Shown: positions 40,713 through 48,400 of the stretch, piece after piece
How the letters are laid out: every line of letters starts with the position of its first letter
Position numbering within the stretch: position 1 is the first letter of the stretch
DNA from: a virus
Length of the DNA: 64,000 nt
Strand: one strand, 5' to 3'
IMG/VR virus record: IMGVR_UViG_3300043436_003269
Span: 1-64,000 of that record
Program-made: the position numbers and the translations under genes
The notes under the pieces: generated by a model
What the model was told of the DNA's origin: nothing
What the model saw: only the letters and a program-made list of their open reading frames with translations
Database searches by the model: none

Positions 40713-41644
40713 CTTGGCTTCAGGTTGAGAATACACCTTCGTATGAGAATCTTTACAGGAGATTATTTTTTCCTCCGATTTCCACTATCTTTTGAATAGT
40801 AATTCTCAGTCACGGTCAATTAGATTAACCAATCCTTAAGTCGTAATCTACTCTGTTTTTACTCGTTGCTCTTCAAGGTTGCCACCCTGATTCGGTCTTG
40901 CGGACTTAGAGAACTTTCACAACAATCGTATTGGGCTTGGGACCCTTTACGGCCATGAACATCTCATGACTATGTAGTGACCTGTCAATCACGACTGGCG
41001 AACGCTTTTCCTTGTATCTTTTAGTTGTTAAACCTTAATTAACAAAGTTTGCGGTTGTGGATGATGAAAGTAGCGGTTCGCCGACCAAGCCATGTCATCT
41101 TTTGAACGACACGATACTTAACTACTCCCTAAGATATCCCTATCTTCATACTTCAAGTTTGTTTCATCCTAACTCTCTTGGTAGAGAAATTAAGAAGGAG
41201 ACAACAGCACCACCTGTACGACCTCTTACCTTTCGGTTTTAAACCCACTCTTGTAATGAATCACACAATTGTACGGTTGGATGACCGTATGTCTTGTAAT
41301 AATTCTACGAGTTATTCTTATTGATGTTCCCATCTCAACCAAACGACCCACATCGCTTGGTCATCAAACCAGTTTCCCTACAGTGTCACCCTCGGTACTC
41401 AAGGTCTAACGATATCTCGCTTGTCTACTCGAGCTCTCTTTCGAAAGCCGCAAACCACTTAACCAAATGATTCACTTTATACCACTTTCATGGTTTATTT
41501 TATGGACTATAGACCGCCCAATATCTTTATCAGTTACACTCAAGCTGCGGACTTTCTGCCATTTACTCGGTGGATAATATCACCGACACTTTTGTGTTTC
41601 CTGAACGGATAATATCTTTAATTCAAAGAACGTTTTCTTAATTG
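40687..41644 (-). ncRNA. Candidate large structured non-coding RNA, about 950 nt
   Basis: Between smpB and the tRNA gene lies about 950 bases with no credible gene on either strand (the 61-codon plus-strand frame at 41057-41242 is atypical). On the minus strand it starts just after a TATCTTTG box (41650-41657) and ends at a strong GAAA-tetraloop terminator (40687-40712). Local pairing is evident, for example a GAGAAT / ATTCTC closing helix near 40740-40810 enclosing ACTATT...GATAGT and GGAG...CTCC hairpins. Length, promoter, terminator and adjacency to a tRNA resemble phage-borne giant RNAs (GOLLD, ROOL), but no family match can be shown here. It is not a recognisable tmRNA, RNase P or rRNA. 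Confidence 0.6.
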
Positions 41645-41649
41645 TTTTA

Positions 41650-41657
41650 CAAAGATA
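41650..41657 (-). promoter_or_regulatory. Class A promoter box (TATCTTTG)
   Basis: It stands at the 5' side of the candidate long RNA; the transcript would start near 41644. Confidence 0.65.
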
Positions 41658-41707
41658 AGTATACTTTTTCGATTTTCCAAATCTTTTGTAAACTTTTTTT
41701 TGTTTAG

Positions 41708-41781
41708 TAGCGAGAGAAGGATTCGAACCTCCGACCTTCAGGTTATGAGCCTGACGAGCTGACCACTGCTACTACCTCGCG
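41708..41781 (-). tRNA. tRNA-Met(CAU), initiator-like
   Basis: The sense strand starts CGCGAGG, has anticodon loop CTCATAA in a 5-bp stem (TCAGG/CCTGA), and a T arm GGAGG TTCGAAT CCTTC. The acceptor pairs positions 2-7, while position 1 (C) faces U at 72, an unpaired end like the initiator tRNA; the D-arm and anticodon region also follow the initiator pattern (AGCAG, GCTCGTC, GGCTCATAACC). Departures: two single-base insertions in the D arm and A-U in place of one of the three anticodon-stem G-C pairs. CCA is not encoded. Confidence 0.85.
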
Positions 41782-41820
41782 ATATATTTTATGTTAAAGA
41801 ACTTTCAAAGTAATGTCCCA

Positions 41821-41828
41821 CAAAGATA
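41821..41828 (-). promoter_or_regulatory. Class A promoter box (TATCTTTG)
   Basis: It lies 39 bases upstream of the tRNA 5' end. Confidence 0.6.
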
Positions 41829-41898
41829 AAACTATTTTTTCGAATAATCAAATGCCTGTGGGACATTTTTTTTTGAGACTCTCATCTCAATTGTTTCA

Positions 41899-41906
41899 CA
41901 AAGTTA
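41899..41906 (-). promoter_or_regulatory. Class A promoter box (TAACTTTG)
   Basis: A second leftward box upstream of the tRNA; whether both are used cannot be told. Confidence 0.5.
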
Positions 41907-42078
41907 AAACAAAATTCTCATCTTGTCAAATATATATTATGAAACTTTTTGGGGATGTCCGTCATTTCTGACTGAAACTATAAATATCTCCAACACTTAC
42001 AAAAGTACTACATTACTTAATAAAAGTCAAATTTTTTTATAAAAAAGTTTAAAATAAGTCATATTCCACTATTATTTG

Positions 42079-42086
42079 TATTTATA
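42079..42086 (+). promoter_or_regulatory. Class B promoter box (TATTTATA)
   Basis: GTATTTATA lies 3 nt before the ATG at 42090. Confidence 0.65.
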
Positions 42087-42089
42087 GAT

Positions 42090-42437
42090 ATGCAAGTTAG
42101 AATCAACGACAATATATTTAATGTTAAAACTTTAATAGACCGAAAATCAAAAGCAATCGGAATGATGGGTAAAAGGTTTGATTCTACTTTTGATGGTTTA
42201 CTATTTTTGATGGGTGGTGATAAACAATCTTTTTGGATGAAAAACTGTATCATCCCATTGGATATCATAATCATTAGAAATAATGTAATTGTAAATATTC
42301 ATCACGACTGTCCTCCATGTCGTGGAAATGAATGTCCTAGTTACGGTGGAAATGGAAATATAGTATTGGAACTTGAAGGTGGTACCTGTGATTATTTAGG
42401 TATCGAAGCTGGTGATACTATTGAGTACTTATTTTGA
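42090..42437 (+). CDS. DUF192 protein, 115 aa
   Basis: This protein matches the DUF192 family: KAIGMMGKRFDSTFDGLLF at the N-terminal side, then SFWMKNCIIPLDIIII (about 50-64), the family hallmark, and VLELEGGTCDYLGIEAGDTI near the C-terminus. It also has a CPPCRGNEC insertion. Family function is uncertain. It lacks the usual signal peptide. Class B box 3 nt upstream. Confidence 0.87.
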   Translation: MQVRINDNIFNVKTLIDRKSKAIGMMGKRFDSTFDGLLFLMGGDKQSFWMKNCIIPLDIIIIRNNVIVNIHHDCPPCRGNECPSYGGNGNIVLELEGGTCDYLGIEAGDTIEYLF

Positions 42438-43826
42438 TTCGGCAATCTTTTCTTTAAGTTTCTTTTCAAACTCATTTGCAATCATCTTCGTAAACTTAAC
42501 TGAAGGTGAGTCATCTTTTTCAGAATCATATCTGTATTGTCCTTGAGGTGGTCTTTTACCTCTACCTAAATAATTTAAACCTGAAATGTTTGTGATACAT
42601 TTGTGTCCACCTGAATTTGATTGAATTAAATCCCAAGCGTTAATCCCAATTTTATCTAACATCTCTTTGTGTTCTTCAGTTAAATCTTTGAATGGTGTTT
42701 CCATCATATCGTGAATGTGGTTCAATACTTTTTCACCACCTTCCATAGTTGTAAACTTATCCCCATACAACGCTTCGAAATCTTTGAATGTGAACCCAAT
42801 ACTTTCAGGACCAACAGAGGTTTCACTTACCCATTTAATAGTTGATAAAGGAATTGTTCTTTGTTTTAATTGGTCTTCCCATTTACCCACAACTTCTTGA
42901 GCTATTTCACCCAAGTTAACACCTTTTAACTCTCTTTCTTTTTTGAATGGGTTACAAGATGCTTGAACTAATCCCATTGGCCAAGCCATGATAAGAAAAT
43001 CGGCATCAGGATTGTTTCTAAATGGTGTATATCTATCATAAGAACCAGGTTTGAACATACTACCACCACCATATTGGAAAATGATACTATCACTGACTCT
43101 TGGATAATTCTTCATACTTTCTTTATATCCCTCAGCGTTTTTCTGCATTTCTTCAGGAGTTGCCGCGTTTGTTCTTTTCATCCAATCTTTAATATTATTT
43201 AAGATAGACATTAAAGAAGGTTCTGAATCCATCACTAAAGATTCTAAAAACCCTGGTTTGTTTTTAAACGCCAACAATAACTTGTTAATAACCAAACCTA
43301 ATAACATTTTGTTTTTTTGGAGTGGTTTGTCTTTATCTAAACGATAAATGTAATTAACCACCTCATCAGGTGTAATGTCATGTTTAGCATAATCGGCAGA
43401 ATCAACAGTATTGATTAATAAGATATCTGAAGATGGGAATAAATCTTTTGGAGAAACTACTTGAGAAATAGTTTCGACATTTGAACGTGCACCTCTAAAT
43501 TGTTTTGAAGTTCCTTTTTCCACACCAACTTGTTTGTCGTGGTGGTCAGTATGAATTACGAACATTGGCTTACCGTGAGCAAAGTCCACAAGAACTGGCA
43601 TCACGTCTCCCTGTGCATCGTTCTTTTTAACTGAGAATTCTTTGTCACCGTATTGGATTATGTGAGCACCTACTACATCAATACCATTGTCTTCAAGGTA
43701 CCTTTTCATCGCGATTGCAGTCGTCACTCCATCCAAATCTTGGTGGAAGTATATTTCCGCCTTTGGGTATCTTTTAGCCAAGGCATTAATATCTCTTAAT
43801 CCTGTCTCTTTGAGTATTTTTTTCAT
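42429..43826 (-). CDS. DHH/DHHA1 phosphoesterase
   Basis: This 465-aa protein has the DHH core: YFHQDLDGVTTAIAMKRYL (motif I, about 27-45), VLVDFAH (motif II), VIHTDHHDKQVG (motif III DHH, about 90-100) and NTVDSADYAKHD (motif IV). A C-terminal DHHA1-like SGGHKCITNISGLNYLG region (about 405-421) is present. Relatives are RecJ nucleases, NrnA oligoribonucleases and cyclic dinucleotide phosphodiesterases. Substrate unknown; degradation of signalling nucleotides or DNA processing are both possible. Confidence 0.82.
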   Translation of the reverse strand: MKKILKETGLRDINALAKRYPKAEIYFHQDLDGVTTAIAMKRYLEDNGIDVVGAHIIQYGDKEFSVKKNDAQGDVMPVLVDFAHGKPMFVIHTDHHDKQVGVEKGTSKQFRGARSNVETISQVVSPKDLFPSSDILLINTVDSADYAKHDITPDEVVNYIYRLDKDKPLQKNKMLLGLVINKLLLAFKNKPGFLESLVMDSEPSLMSILNNIKDWMKRTNAATPEEMQKNAEGYKESMKNYPRVSDSIIFQYGGGSMFKPGSYDRYTPFRNNPDADFLIMAWPMGLVQASCNPFKKERELKGVNLGEIAQEVVGKWEDQLKQRTIPLSTIKWVSETSVGPESIGFTFKDFEALYGDKFTTMEGGEKVLNHIHDMMETPFKDLTEEHKEMLDKIGINAWDLIQSNSGGHKCITNISGLNYLGRGKRPPQGQYRYDSEKDDSPSVKFTKMIANEFEKKLKEKIAESK

Positions 43827-43828
43827 CC

Positions 43829-44194
43829 TTAATCGAGTCCAAGCCAGTGAGCACCTTTATCAAAGATATCACCGTAATCAGAAACACATTGTTTGAACAT
43901 TTCTTTATCCTTATTTGGCATCTTTCTCATTGTATCTTCTCCCCAAACTCCGTCAGCAGGATATACACCAATTTTGGATTGATAACTATGTATTGCCTGA
44001 GCACTTTTAGAATTTGGATAATTACCAATACTACCATCAATTTTTAATGATTGACCTGAGTCATCTTTAATCCCTCTTTTATTAAGGAAACATTGAATAC
44101 CCCTTTTATAATCACCTTCTTCTTGTTCGGCAATAACTCGTTTAACGATTCTTGTTAAATCTGATTCGGTTAATTTTATAATTTTCTTCGCCAT
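43829..44194 (-). CDS. Leader protein with peptidoglycan-binding-like domain, 121 aa
   Basis: MAKKIIKLTESDLTRIVKRVIAEQ is a leader of the same kind as the others (KIIKLTESDL..). The following sequence (GSIGNYPNSKSAQAIHSYQS, KIGVYPADGVWGEDTMRKM) matches the PG_binding_1 fold seen in the endolysin. A packaged wall-binding protein is inferred. It lies next to the ferritin-like gene (overlap by 1 base). Confidence 0.75.
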   Translation of the reverse strand: MAKKIIKLTESDLTRIVKRVIAEQEEGDYKRGIQCFLNKRGIKDDSGQSLKIDGSIGNYPNSKSAQAIHSYQSKIGVYPADGVWGEDTMRKMPNKDKEMFKQCVSDYGDIFDKGAHWLGLD

Positions 44195-44565
44195 TAGTAT
44201 TTTAGTGTTAATAAGTATTTTAATTTATTTATTAAAAGTAACATTTCATCTCGTAAATTTAATAAATCAGTATCCATAGTGGGATTCAATTGCTCTGTTA
44301 GTGAAATTAAAAATTCACAAGTACCATCAATGAAGTTCTGTAATTTCATTGACTCTAAATCTTGGAACATTATTCCGAATTCGCTATCGAACACAGGTCT
44401 TCCATATTTACCCATCATAGCCTCAACAAAATCGTCTATTAAGTCTCCCATCTTATCGTAAACTTTACCATACGCCCTATGTTTGGCATCATAAGTAGTT
44501 TGCCAATGCACAAATCTAAATTGTGTTTGAATTTGTACTAATTTTATAATAATTTCTTCTTTCAT
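44194..44565 (-). CDS. DPS/ferritin-like protein (DUF5856-like), 123 aa
   Basis: This protein is four-helix-like: IQTQFRFVHWQTTYDAKHRA, AYGKVYDKMGDLIDDFVEAM, QDLESMKLQNFIDGTCEFLI, a pattern of His/Asp/Glu in helices common to DPS-like proteins, and similar to a phage family I know as DUF5856. Iron binding cannot be confirmed. Start chosen at 44563-44565. Confidence 0.6.
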   Translation of the reverse strand: MKEEIIIKLVQIQTQFRFVHWQTTYDAKHRAYGKVYDKMGDLIDDFVEAMMGKYGRPVFDSEFGIMFQDLESMKLQNFIDGTCEFLISLTEQLNPTMDTDLLNLRDEMLLLINKLKYLLTLKY

Positions 44566-44575
44566 AATAATATAA

Positions 44576-45619
44576 TTATATTGCCAACATAGCTGCATTT
44601 TTTAATTGTCCTCCAAATATATCGGACATGAATCCTTGAATCGGGTCTGATTGTGATGATGAACTTGGCATATCCATACTTGAACTACCTGAACTTGATT
44701 GTGATGGTGTATCACCTTGATATTGAGCGTTACCAAAATCCGCCTCAGCATTTCTTATACCTTGAGGTGTTCTTGCATATTCCGCCATTTTATTTTGAAT
44801 ATTTGCTTGTCCCATTTTTTTAGATAGTTCTTCAGGTCCCACAAAATTTCCAACATTAATATAATCTAAGAAACCTAACCAAAATTTAGTTCTTCTCATT
44901 AGTATTCTCATTTCTCTGTTACCGAATAGTCTTGGTGCTCCACCAAGAAAGATTTTAGCCATTGGTCCTTTTTTAGTTAAACCTGTCATTATCTTTTCAT
45001 TCTTTAACATAGATTGTAAGGCTTTGATATTTTCTGCAGGTTTTGCTGCAAGTCCAATATATTTTGAGAGGTTCCCAACATTTTTTTGGAACTTAAGACT
45101 CTTTGCACCAGCGTTTTCAAGTAATTTCAAATAATCCAATATTGTATTCTTAAAACCTTTCAATAGTCCTCCAGGCATTTTTTCAACATATGAGGCAGCC
45201 TTTGGTGCCCATGATTTAGCTCCTTGTAAAAATCTACCAACCATACCAGGTTTTTCTGCCAATTTAGCCAAAGCAACACTAGCTTCGGCAGTTTTACCTG
45301 CTTTAGCTAATTTCATAGCCGCAGATAATCCTTTAGTTGCTCCACCACCAATTTTTAAGGAACCCATAATAGTTTTTCCAACCGCATCACCAGCATATGG
45401 TATTGCAGATATTAAACTTAATAAACCAAAAAGATGGTCTCCTTGTGAAAAATAAGATATTCCATTAATGATATCAATTGTAGGTGTAGGGTCAACAATA
45501 CCTAAAATATCTCCAACAGTATTATACCACTCCGCTTCTTGAAGTAATTCAGTTCCTTGTGATTTTTGTTCTTTCACAATCAACTCAAGTTGTTTTTCGG
45601 TTATTATTATTGACGCCAT
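44576..45619 (-). CDS. ITEEQ-type leader protein with toxin-like hydrophobic module
   Basis: This 347-aa protein starts MASIIITEKQLELIVKEQKS and continues ELLQEAEW, an LQE|AE step like a prohead-protease site. Residues about 35-85 show ILGIVDPTPTIDIINGISYF then a charged loop and LLSLISAIPYAGDAVGKTIM, the pre-toxin layout of polymorphic toxins. The rest is Ala/Lys-rich helices (LKIGGGATKGLSAAMKLAKAG) and a Ser-rich tail (SSSGSSSMDMPSSSSQSD). No catalytic domain is seen. It is a relative of the 19432-20727 protein in layout, and may be a packaged pore- or membrane-acting protein. Confidence 0.7.
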   Translation of the reverse strand: MASIIITEKQLELIVKEQKSQGTELLQEAEWYNTVGDILGIVDPTPTIDIINGISYFSQGDHLFGLLSLISAIPYAGDAVGKTIMGSLKIGGGATKGLSAAMKLAKAGKTAEASVALAKLAEKPGMVGRFLQGAKSWAPKAASYVEKMPGGLLKGFKNTILDYLKLLENAGAKSLKFQKNVGNLSKYIGLAAKPAENIKALQSMLKNEKIMTGLTKKGPMAKIFLGGAPRLFGNREMRILMRRTKFWLGFLDYINVGNFVGPEELSKKMGQANIQNKMAEYARTPQGIRNAEADFGNAQYQGDTPSQSSSGSSSMDMPSSSSQSDPIQGFMSDIFGGQLKNAAMLAI

Positions 45620-45656
45620 TAAAAATGATTTATTAATAAATATCCATAAAACAAAA

Positions 45657-45678
45657 AAAAGGGTTGTTAAACCCTTTT
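45657..45678 (-). terminator. Intrinsic terminator
   Basis: AAAAGGGTT / AACCCTTTT stem with GTTA loop; it overlaps the stop codon of the methyltransferase and ends in a T run on the minus strand. Confidence 0.85.
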
Positions 45679-46528
45679 ATTTAAATTCCATTTCCATTTG
45701 TTTATTTTGGTCGACAAAATGTTGAACTCGTTCTTTCGCAACTTTACTGTAGTTTTCACTCAATTCAATTCCAATCCATCGTCTTCCACTAATCTCAGCT
45801 GCAACCAAACTAGTTCCGCTACCAGCAAAAGGGTCAAGAACGACATCGTTCTTATAGGTAAGAATCTTAATCGCTTTCATTGGGATATCCATTGAAAAGG
45901 TTGCCTTAGTTTGTTGTTTGGTGTCCGCAAAGTATTCCCACTGACCATAAACCAAAGACATAAATTCTTTCTTATCTTCATCCTGATATACTGCTTTGGT
46001 TTTTACGGTACCATCCTCCTGTTCCATGTCAACCATATCCGCTTTCCATTGAGGTTCACCCTTAATTTTCTTGATACGGTCTTTCTTGTAAGCCAAGATA
46101 ACACATTCCTTTGGGTTGTAGATGTAAGGACTTGACGGACTCATCCATGAACCCCAAGCCGTGGTCTTACTTCTGTGTGGCGAATTTTCATCAAGGTCAA
46201 CAAGTCCATAGAACTTAAATCCAACTTGTTTCATGATGGTCCAAAACTCTGACATGAACAATACTCGTCCACCTCTGTCCTGTACGTTTACTTCGTATGG
46301 AATGTTTACCGCAATACGACCATCGTCTTTTAATCGATTGTACGCTTCGGTTAACCACTGTCGGGTAAACTCCCAATAATCTTCCATACTCATACGGTCA
46401 TTATGACTATCATAGTCAATCCCTACGTTGTATGGTGGAGACGTTACAACCAAATCAACACAACCCTCAGGTAATGTCTTCATCACCTCAATACAATCTC
46501 CGTTTAATATTTTTCCTGTTTCTATCAT
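45677..46528 (-). CDS. DNA methyltransferase (N4/N6, beta class)
   Basis: This 283-aa enzyme has TSPPYNVGIDYD (motif IV, about 30-40; the SPPY form favours N4-cytosine) and, at the C-terminal side, DPFAGSGTSLVAAEISGRRW (motif I, about 235-255), the order of beta-class enzymes. It probably protects phage DNA from host restriction. Co-transcribed with the P-loop gene (stop and start 2 bases apart). Confidence 0.9.
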   Translation of the reverse strand: MIETGKILNGDCIEVMKTLPEGCVDLVVTSPPYNVGIDYDSHNDRMSMEDYWEFTRQWLTEAYNRLKDDGRIAVNIPYEVNVQDRGGRVLFMSEFWTIMKQVGFKFYGLVDLDENSPHRSKTTAWGSWMSPSSPYIYNPKECVILAYKKDRIKKIKGEPQWKADMVDMEQEDGTVKTKAVYQDEDKKEFMSLVYGQWEYFADTKQQTKATFSMDIPMKAIKILTYKNDVVLDPFAGSGTSLVAAEISGRRWIGIELSENYSKVAKERVQHFVDQNKQMEMEFK

Positions 46529-46529
46529 C

Positions 46530-46967
46530 TTAATCGATTACGTCAGTTAGGTACTGACCTGGACCTAATTTAACTTTATATAATGTTTGACCTTTTGGAG
46601 CTTCCATTCCATCCATCTCGTCCATCCAAGTATCCCAATTTTTTTCCAATAAGTCAACAAACGCATCGTTGTTCCCTCTATCTTTATATCGTTGGATATA
46701 TTCATCTTTAATATCTCTATTAGGATATACCAATACGAATGGGATTCCTCTCTTCAATAGGGCATCTCTCACATCTTTATGTGATGATACCAAAATCTTA
46801 TCAACCTTTGGGTCTTGAATATTTCTTTCAATATGTTGGATGTAATTGTCAGGAAAAAGTTTCTTATCGAACTTTGAACTATCACTATCCAATACGTTTC
46901 TATCTGTGGTGTTAAAGTAAGTTGTTTTCCCTACACCAGGGAATGCTGAGTACACTTTTGTTTTCAT
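46530..46967 (-). CDS. P-loop kinase-like protein, 145 aa
   Basis: MKTKVYSAFPGVGKTTYFNT carries a Walker A motif (about 10-17), followed by an LDSDSSKF segment that resembles an acidic catalytic pair, and a C-terminal helix. Small phage nucleotide kinases look like this. Substrate not identified. It may serve nucleotide metabolism with the flanking methyltransferase. Confidence 0.65.
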   Translation of the reverse strand: MKTKVYSAFPGVGKTTYFNTTDRNVLDSDSSKFDKKLFPDNYIQHIERNIQDPKVDKILVSSHKDVRDALLKRGIPFVLVYPNRDIKDEYIQRYKDRGNNDAFVDLLEKNWDTWMDEMDGMEAPKGQTLYKVKLGPGQYLTDVID

Positions 46968-46970
46968 AAT

Positions 46971-47156
46971 TTAATAATTTTTAGGCCAACCCAATCTTCT
47001 ACTTTCTTGAGCTTTAAGTTCTCCTGCCATTTGGTCCCATCGACCTTTTGATGTTGGTTTTAATGATTCGGGAATTTGATTCCACTCACGTTCCATTTTG
47101 ACTTCAATCTCCAAATGACGAAGTCTTTCTTCTAATTGTCTTTCTCTTCTATCCAT
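46971..47156 (-). CDS. Unknown helical protein, 61 aa
   Basis: A strongly charged helix-rich protein (MDRRERQLEERLRHLEIEVK ... QMAGELKAQESRRLGWPKNY). Coiled coil likely; no family recognised. It starts 3 bases after the next gene's expected stop. Confidence 0.5.
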   Translation of the reverse strand: MDRRERQLEERLRHLEIEVKMEREWNQIPESLKPTSKGRWDQMAGELKAQESRRLGWPKNY

Positions 47157-47158
47157 GT

Positions 47159-47248
47159 TTAGTTACTTTTAAATTTTGATTTAATTTTCATCCAAACTAT
47201 TTCAGGATAATTCCACACCCACCAAAAAAACCAATATATTTTTTTCAT
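47159..47248 (-). CDS. Possible tiny Trp-rich membrane peptide, 29 aa
   Basis: A short frame encodes MKKIYWFFWWVWNYPEIVWM followed by a basic tail. The density of Trp and Phe suggests a membrane-active peptide. Support is only the hydrophobic-basic pattern and its fit into the 100-base gap between genes. Confidence 0.3.
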   Translation of the reverse strand: MKKIYWFFWWVWNYPEIVWMKIKSKFKSN

Positions 47249-47257
47249 AGTTTGTTC

Positions 47258-47956
47258 TTATTGTATATTTTTTCTATTGTCAATGTAAATTAACACTTCA
47301 GTATAATATTGAATAAAATGTTCGTTCCACAAATCCCATTTTATATTAACTCCATCGATAGAATAAACTTGTACATTATCAAATTTAGTTAAAATATTAT
47401 CCCTAAACCATCTGAATTTACATTGATGTAAATTCTCATCATTTGCCATGTGAAATTCAGTCACAATCTTTGGAATTGTCTTTAAAAATTCAACATTATC
47501 TAGTTGGAATACTTCATACTCCCCACCTTCACAATCACATTTTAAAAAGTCAATTTTTTCAATACCATTCTCTTCTAAAAATTCCTTAAATGTAAATGTC
47601 GGAACACTTTCAATTATATCGTCTGAACTAATTTCAAATTTCTTTTTATCTGTAATGGCTCCTTGAATAATTTTAACATTATCTCTACCAACATTTTTAT
47701 AAAGAATATCAATATGATATGATAAAGGTTCAACAACATAACATTGTTTTGGATTTTTTGGTAAAATACTATAAGTGAAAGGTCCTAATGATGCACCTAA
47801 ATCTACAACGACATCATTTTCCTCAACCTCAAAACATCTCTCATAGATATTATCTTCAAATATCTCTTTCTCTAACACTAATTTCATGTTAACTGCGTCA
47901 TCAATACGCAACTCATTTTTTTTACCCCAATCAAATTGAGTATTATTATTTTCCAT
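47258..47956 (-). CDS. FkbM-family methyltransferase
   Basis: This 232-aa SAM-dependent enzyme has VVDLGASLGPFTYSILPKNP (SAM motif I, about 50-68), VVEPLSYHIDIL (motif II region), and IDFLKCDCEGGEYEVFQLDN (about 130-149), the FkbM hallmark. FkbM enzymes usually methylate sugars or polyketides; with the neighbouring nucleotide sugar genes it may modify a surface glycan. Confidence 0.87.
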   Translation of the reverse strand: MENNNTQFDWGKKNELRIDDAVNMKLVLEKEIFEDNIYERCFEVEENDVVVDLGASLGPFTYSILPKNPKQCYVVEPLSYHIDILYKNVGRDNVKIIQGAITDKKKFEISSDDIIESVPTFTFKEFLEENGIEKIDFLKCDCEGGEYEVFQLDNVEFLKTIPKIVTEFHMANDENLHQCKFRWFRDNILTKFDNVQVYSIDGVNIKWDLWNEHFIQYYTEVLIYIDNRKNIQ

Positions 47957-48224
47957 TTTTTTCTAAAATTTCAATCTTTCTTTTCAAATACCAAAGAGCC
48001 TTGTTAAGGTCTTGGAGTTCTTTATCTGTACCTTTTTTTCCCGCTCTTGATACATACTTAACGGTATTCCCAAGATGGAAATCCAAGTCCCAAGCTTCAA
48101 TTACTTTAATTGCTTCATATGGATTATCTTGTCCACCGTAATGTTGGGGGTGGTTCACTTGTTCTCTTTCAGGTGGTAGTGGTGGATTTCTATGTCCAGG
48201 CATATTGTTTACTTGTTCACTCAT
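47946..48224 (-). CDS. DUF3310 protein, 92 aa
   Basis: The sequence VNHPQHYGGQDNPYEAIKVI, then FHLGNTVKYVSRAGKKGTDK, then DLNKALWYLKRKIEIL is the full DUF3310 signature, a common phage family with a suggested nucleotide-kinase-associated role. The N-terminal ~25 residues are a polar extension. It overlaps the FkbM start by 11 bases. Confidence 0.88.
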   Translation of the reverse strand: MSEQVNNMPGHRNPPLPPEREQVNHPQHYGGQDNPYEAIKVIEAWDLDFHLGNTVKYVSRAGKKGTDKELQDLNKALWYLKRKIEILEKNGK

Positions 48225-48399
48225 AGTCTTCTTGTTTTAATTCTTCGTAAAAACCAATCTTTGGTTGTTGATGAATAACCTCTTTTAAATCTTCGTTTTC
48301 TTGATGAAGTGGTCGAATAATCATTAGATACATCATCATTGCACCTAACCACATTCCAACACAACCTGTGAGTATTAACTCTACTACTGTACTTTTCAT
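48217..48399 (-). CDS. Small membrane protein, 60 aa
   Basis: One hydrophobic helix near the N-terminus (VVELILTGCVGMWLGAMMMYLMIIR, about 5-29), followed by a charged helix (HQENEDLKEVIHQQ). An N-in, single-pass arrangement is likely. It overlaps the DUF3310 gene start by 8 bases. Function unknown. Confidence 0.6.
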   Translation of the reverse strand: MKSTVVELILTGCVGMWLGAMMMYLMIIRPLHQENEDLKEVIHQQPKIGFYEELKQEDYE

Positions 48400-48400
48400 A

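Larger units (their letters stand above)
41782..42078. other. Intergenic region with two promoter boxes
   Basis: About 300 bases hold no gene. Two class A boxes point left (41821-41828 and 41899-41906), driving the tRNA; between them lies a TTGAGA / TCTCAA hairpin with an A run, not a U run, on the transcribed strand. The rest (41930-42078) has no feature I can name beyond low GC content. Confidence 0.5.

Noticed and set aside
41057-41242. 61-codon plus-strand frame inside the long non-coding stretch
   Set aside because: No promoter box, atypical amino-acid content, antisense to a unit bounded by a promoter and a terminator.
40687-41644. tmRNA (ssrA) as partner of the adjacent smpB
   Set aside because: No tag-peptide frame (Ala-Leu-Ala-Ala end), no tRNA-like T arm at the 3' end and far too long; the only T arm nearby belongs to the separate tRNA-Met gene.
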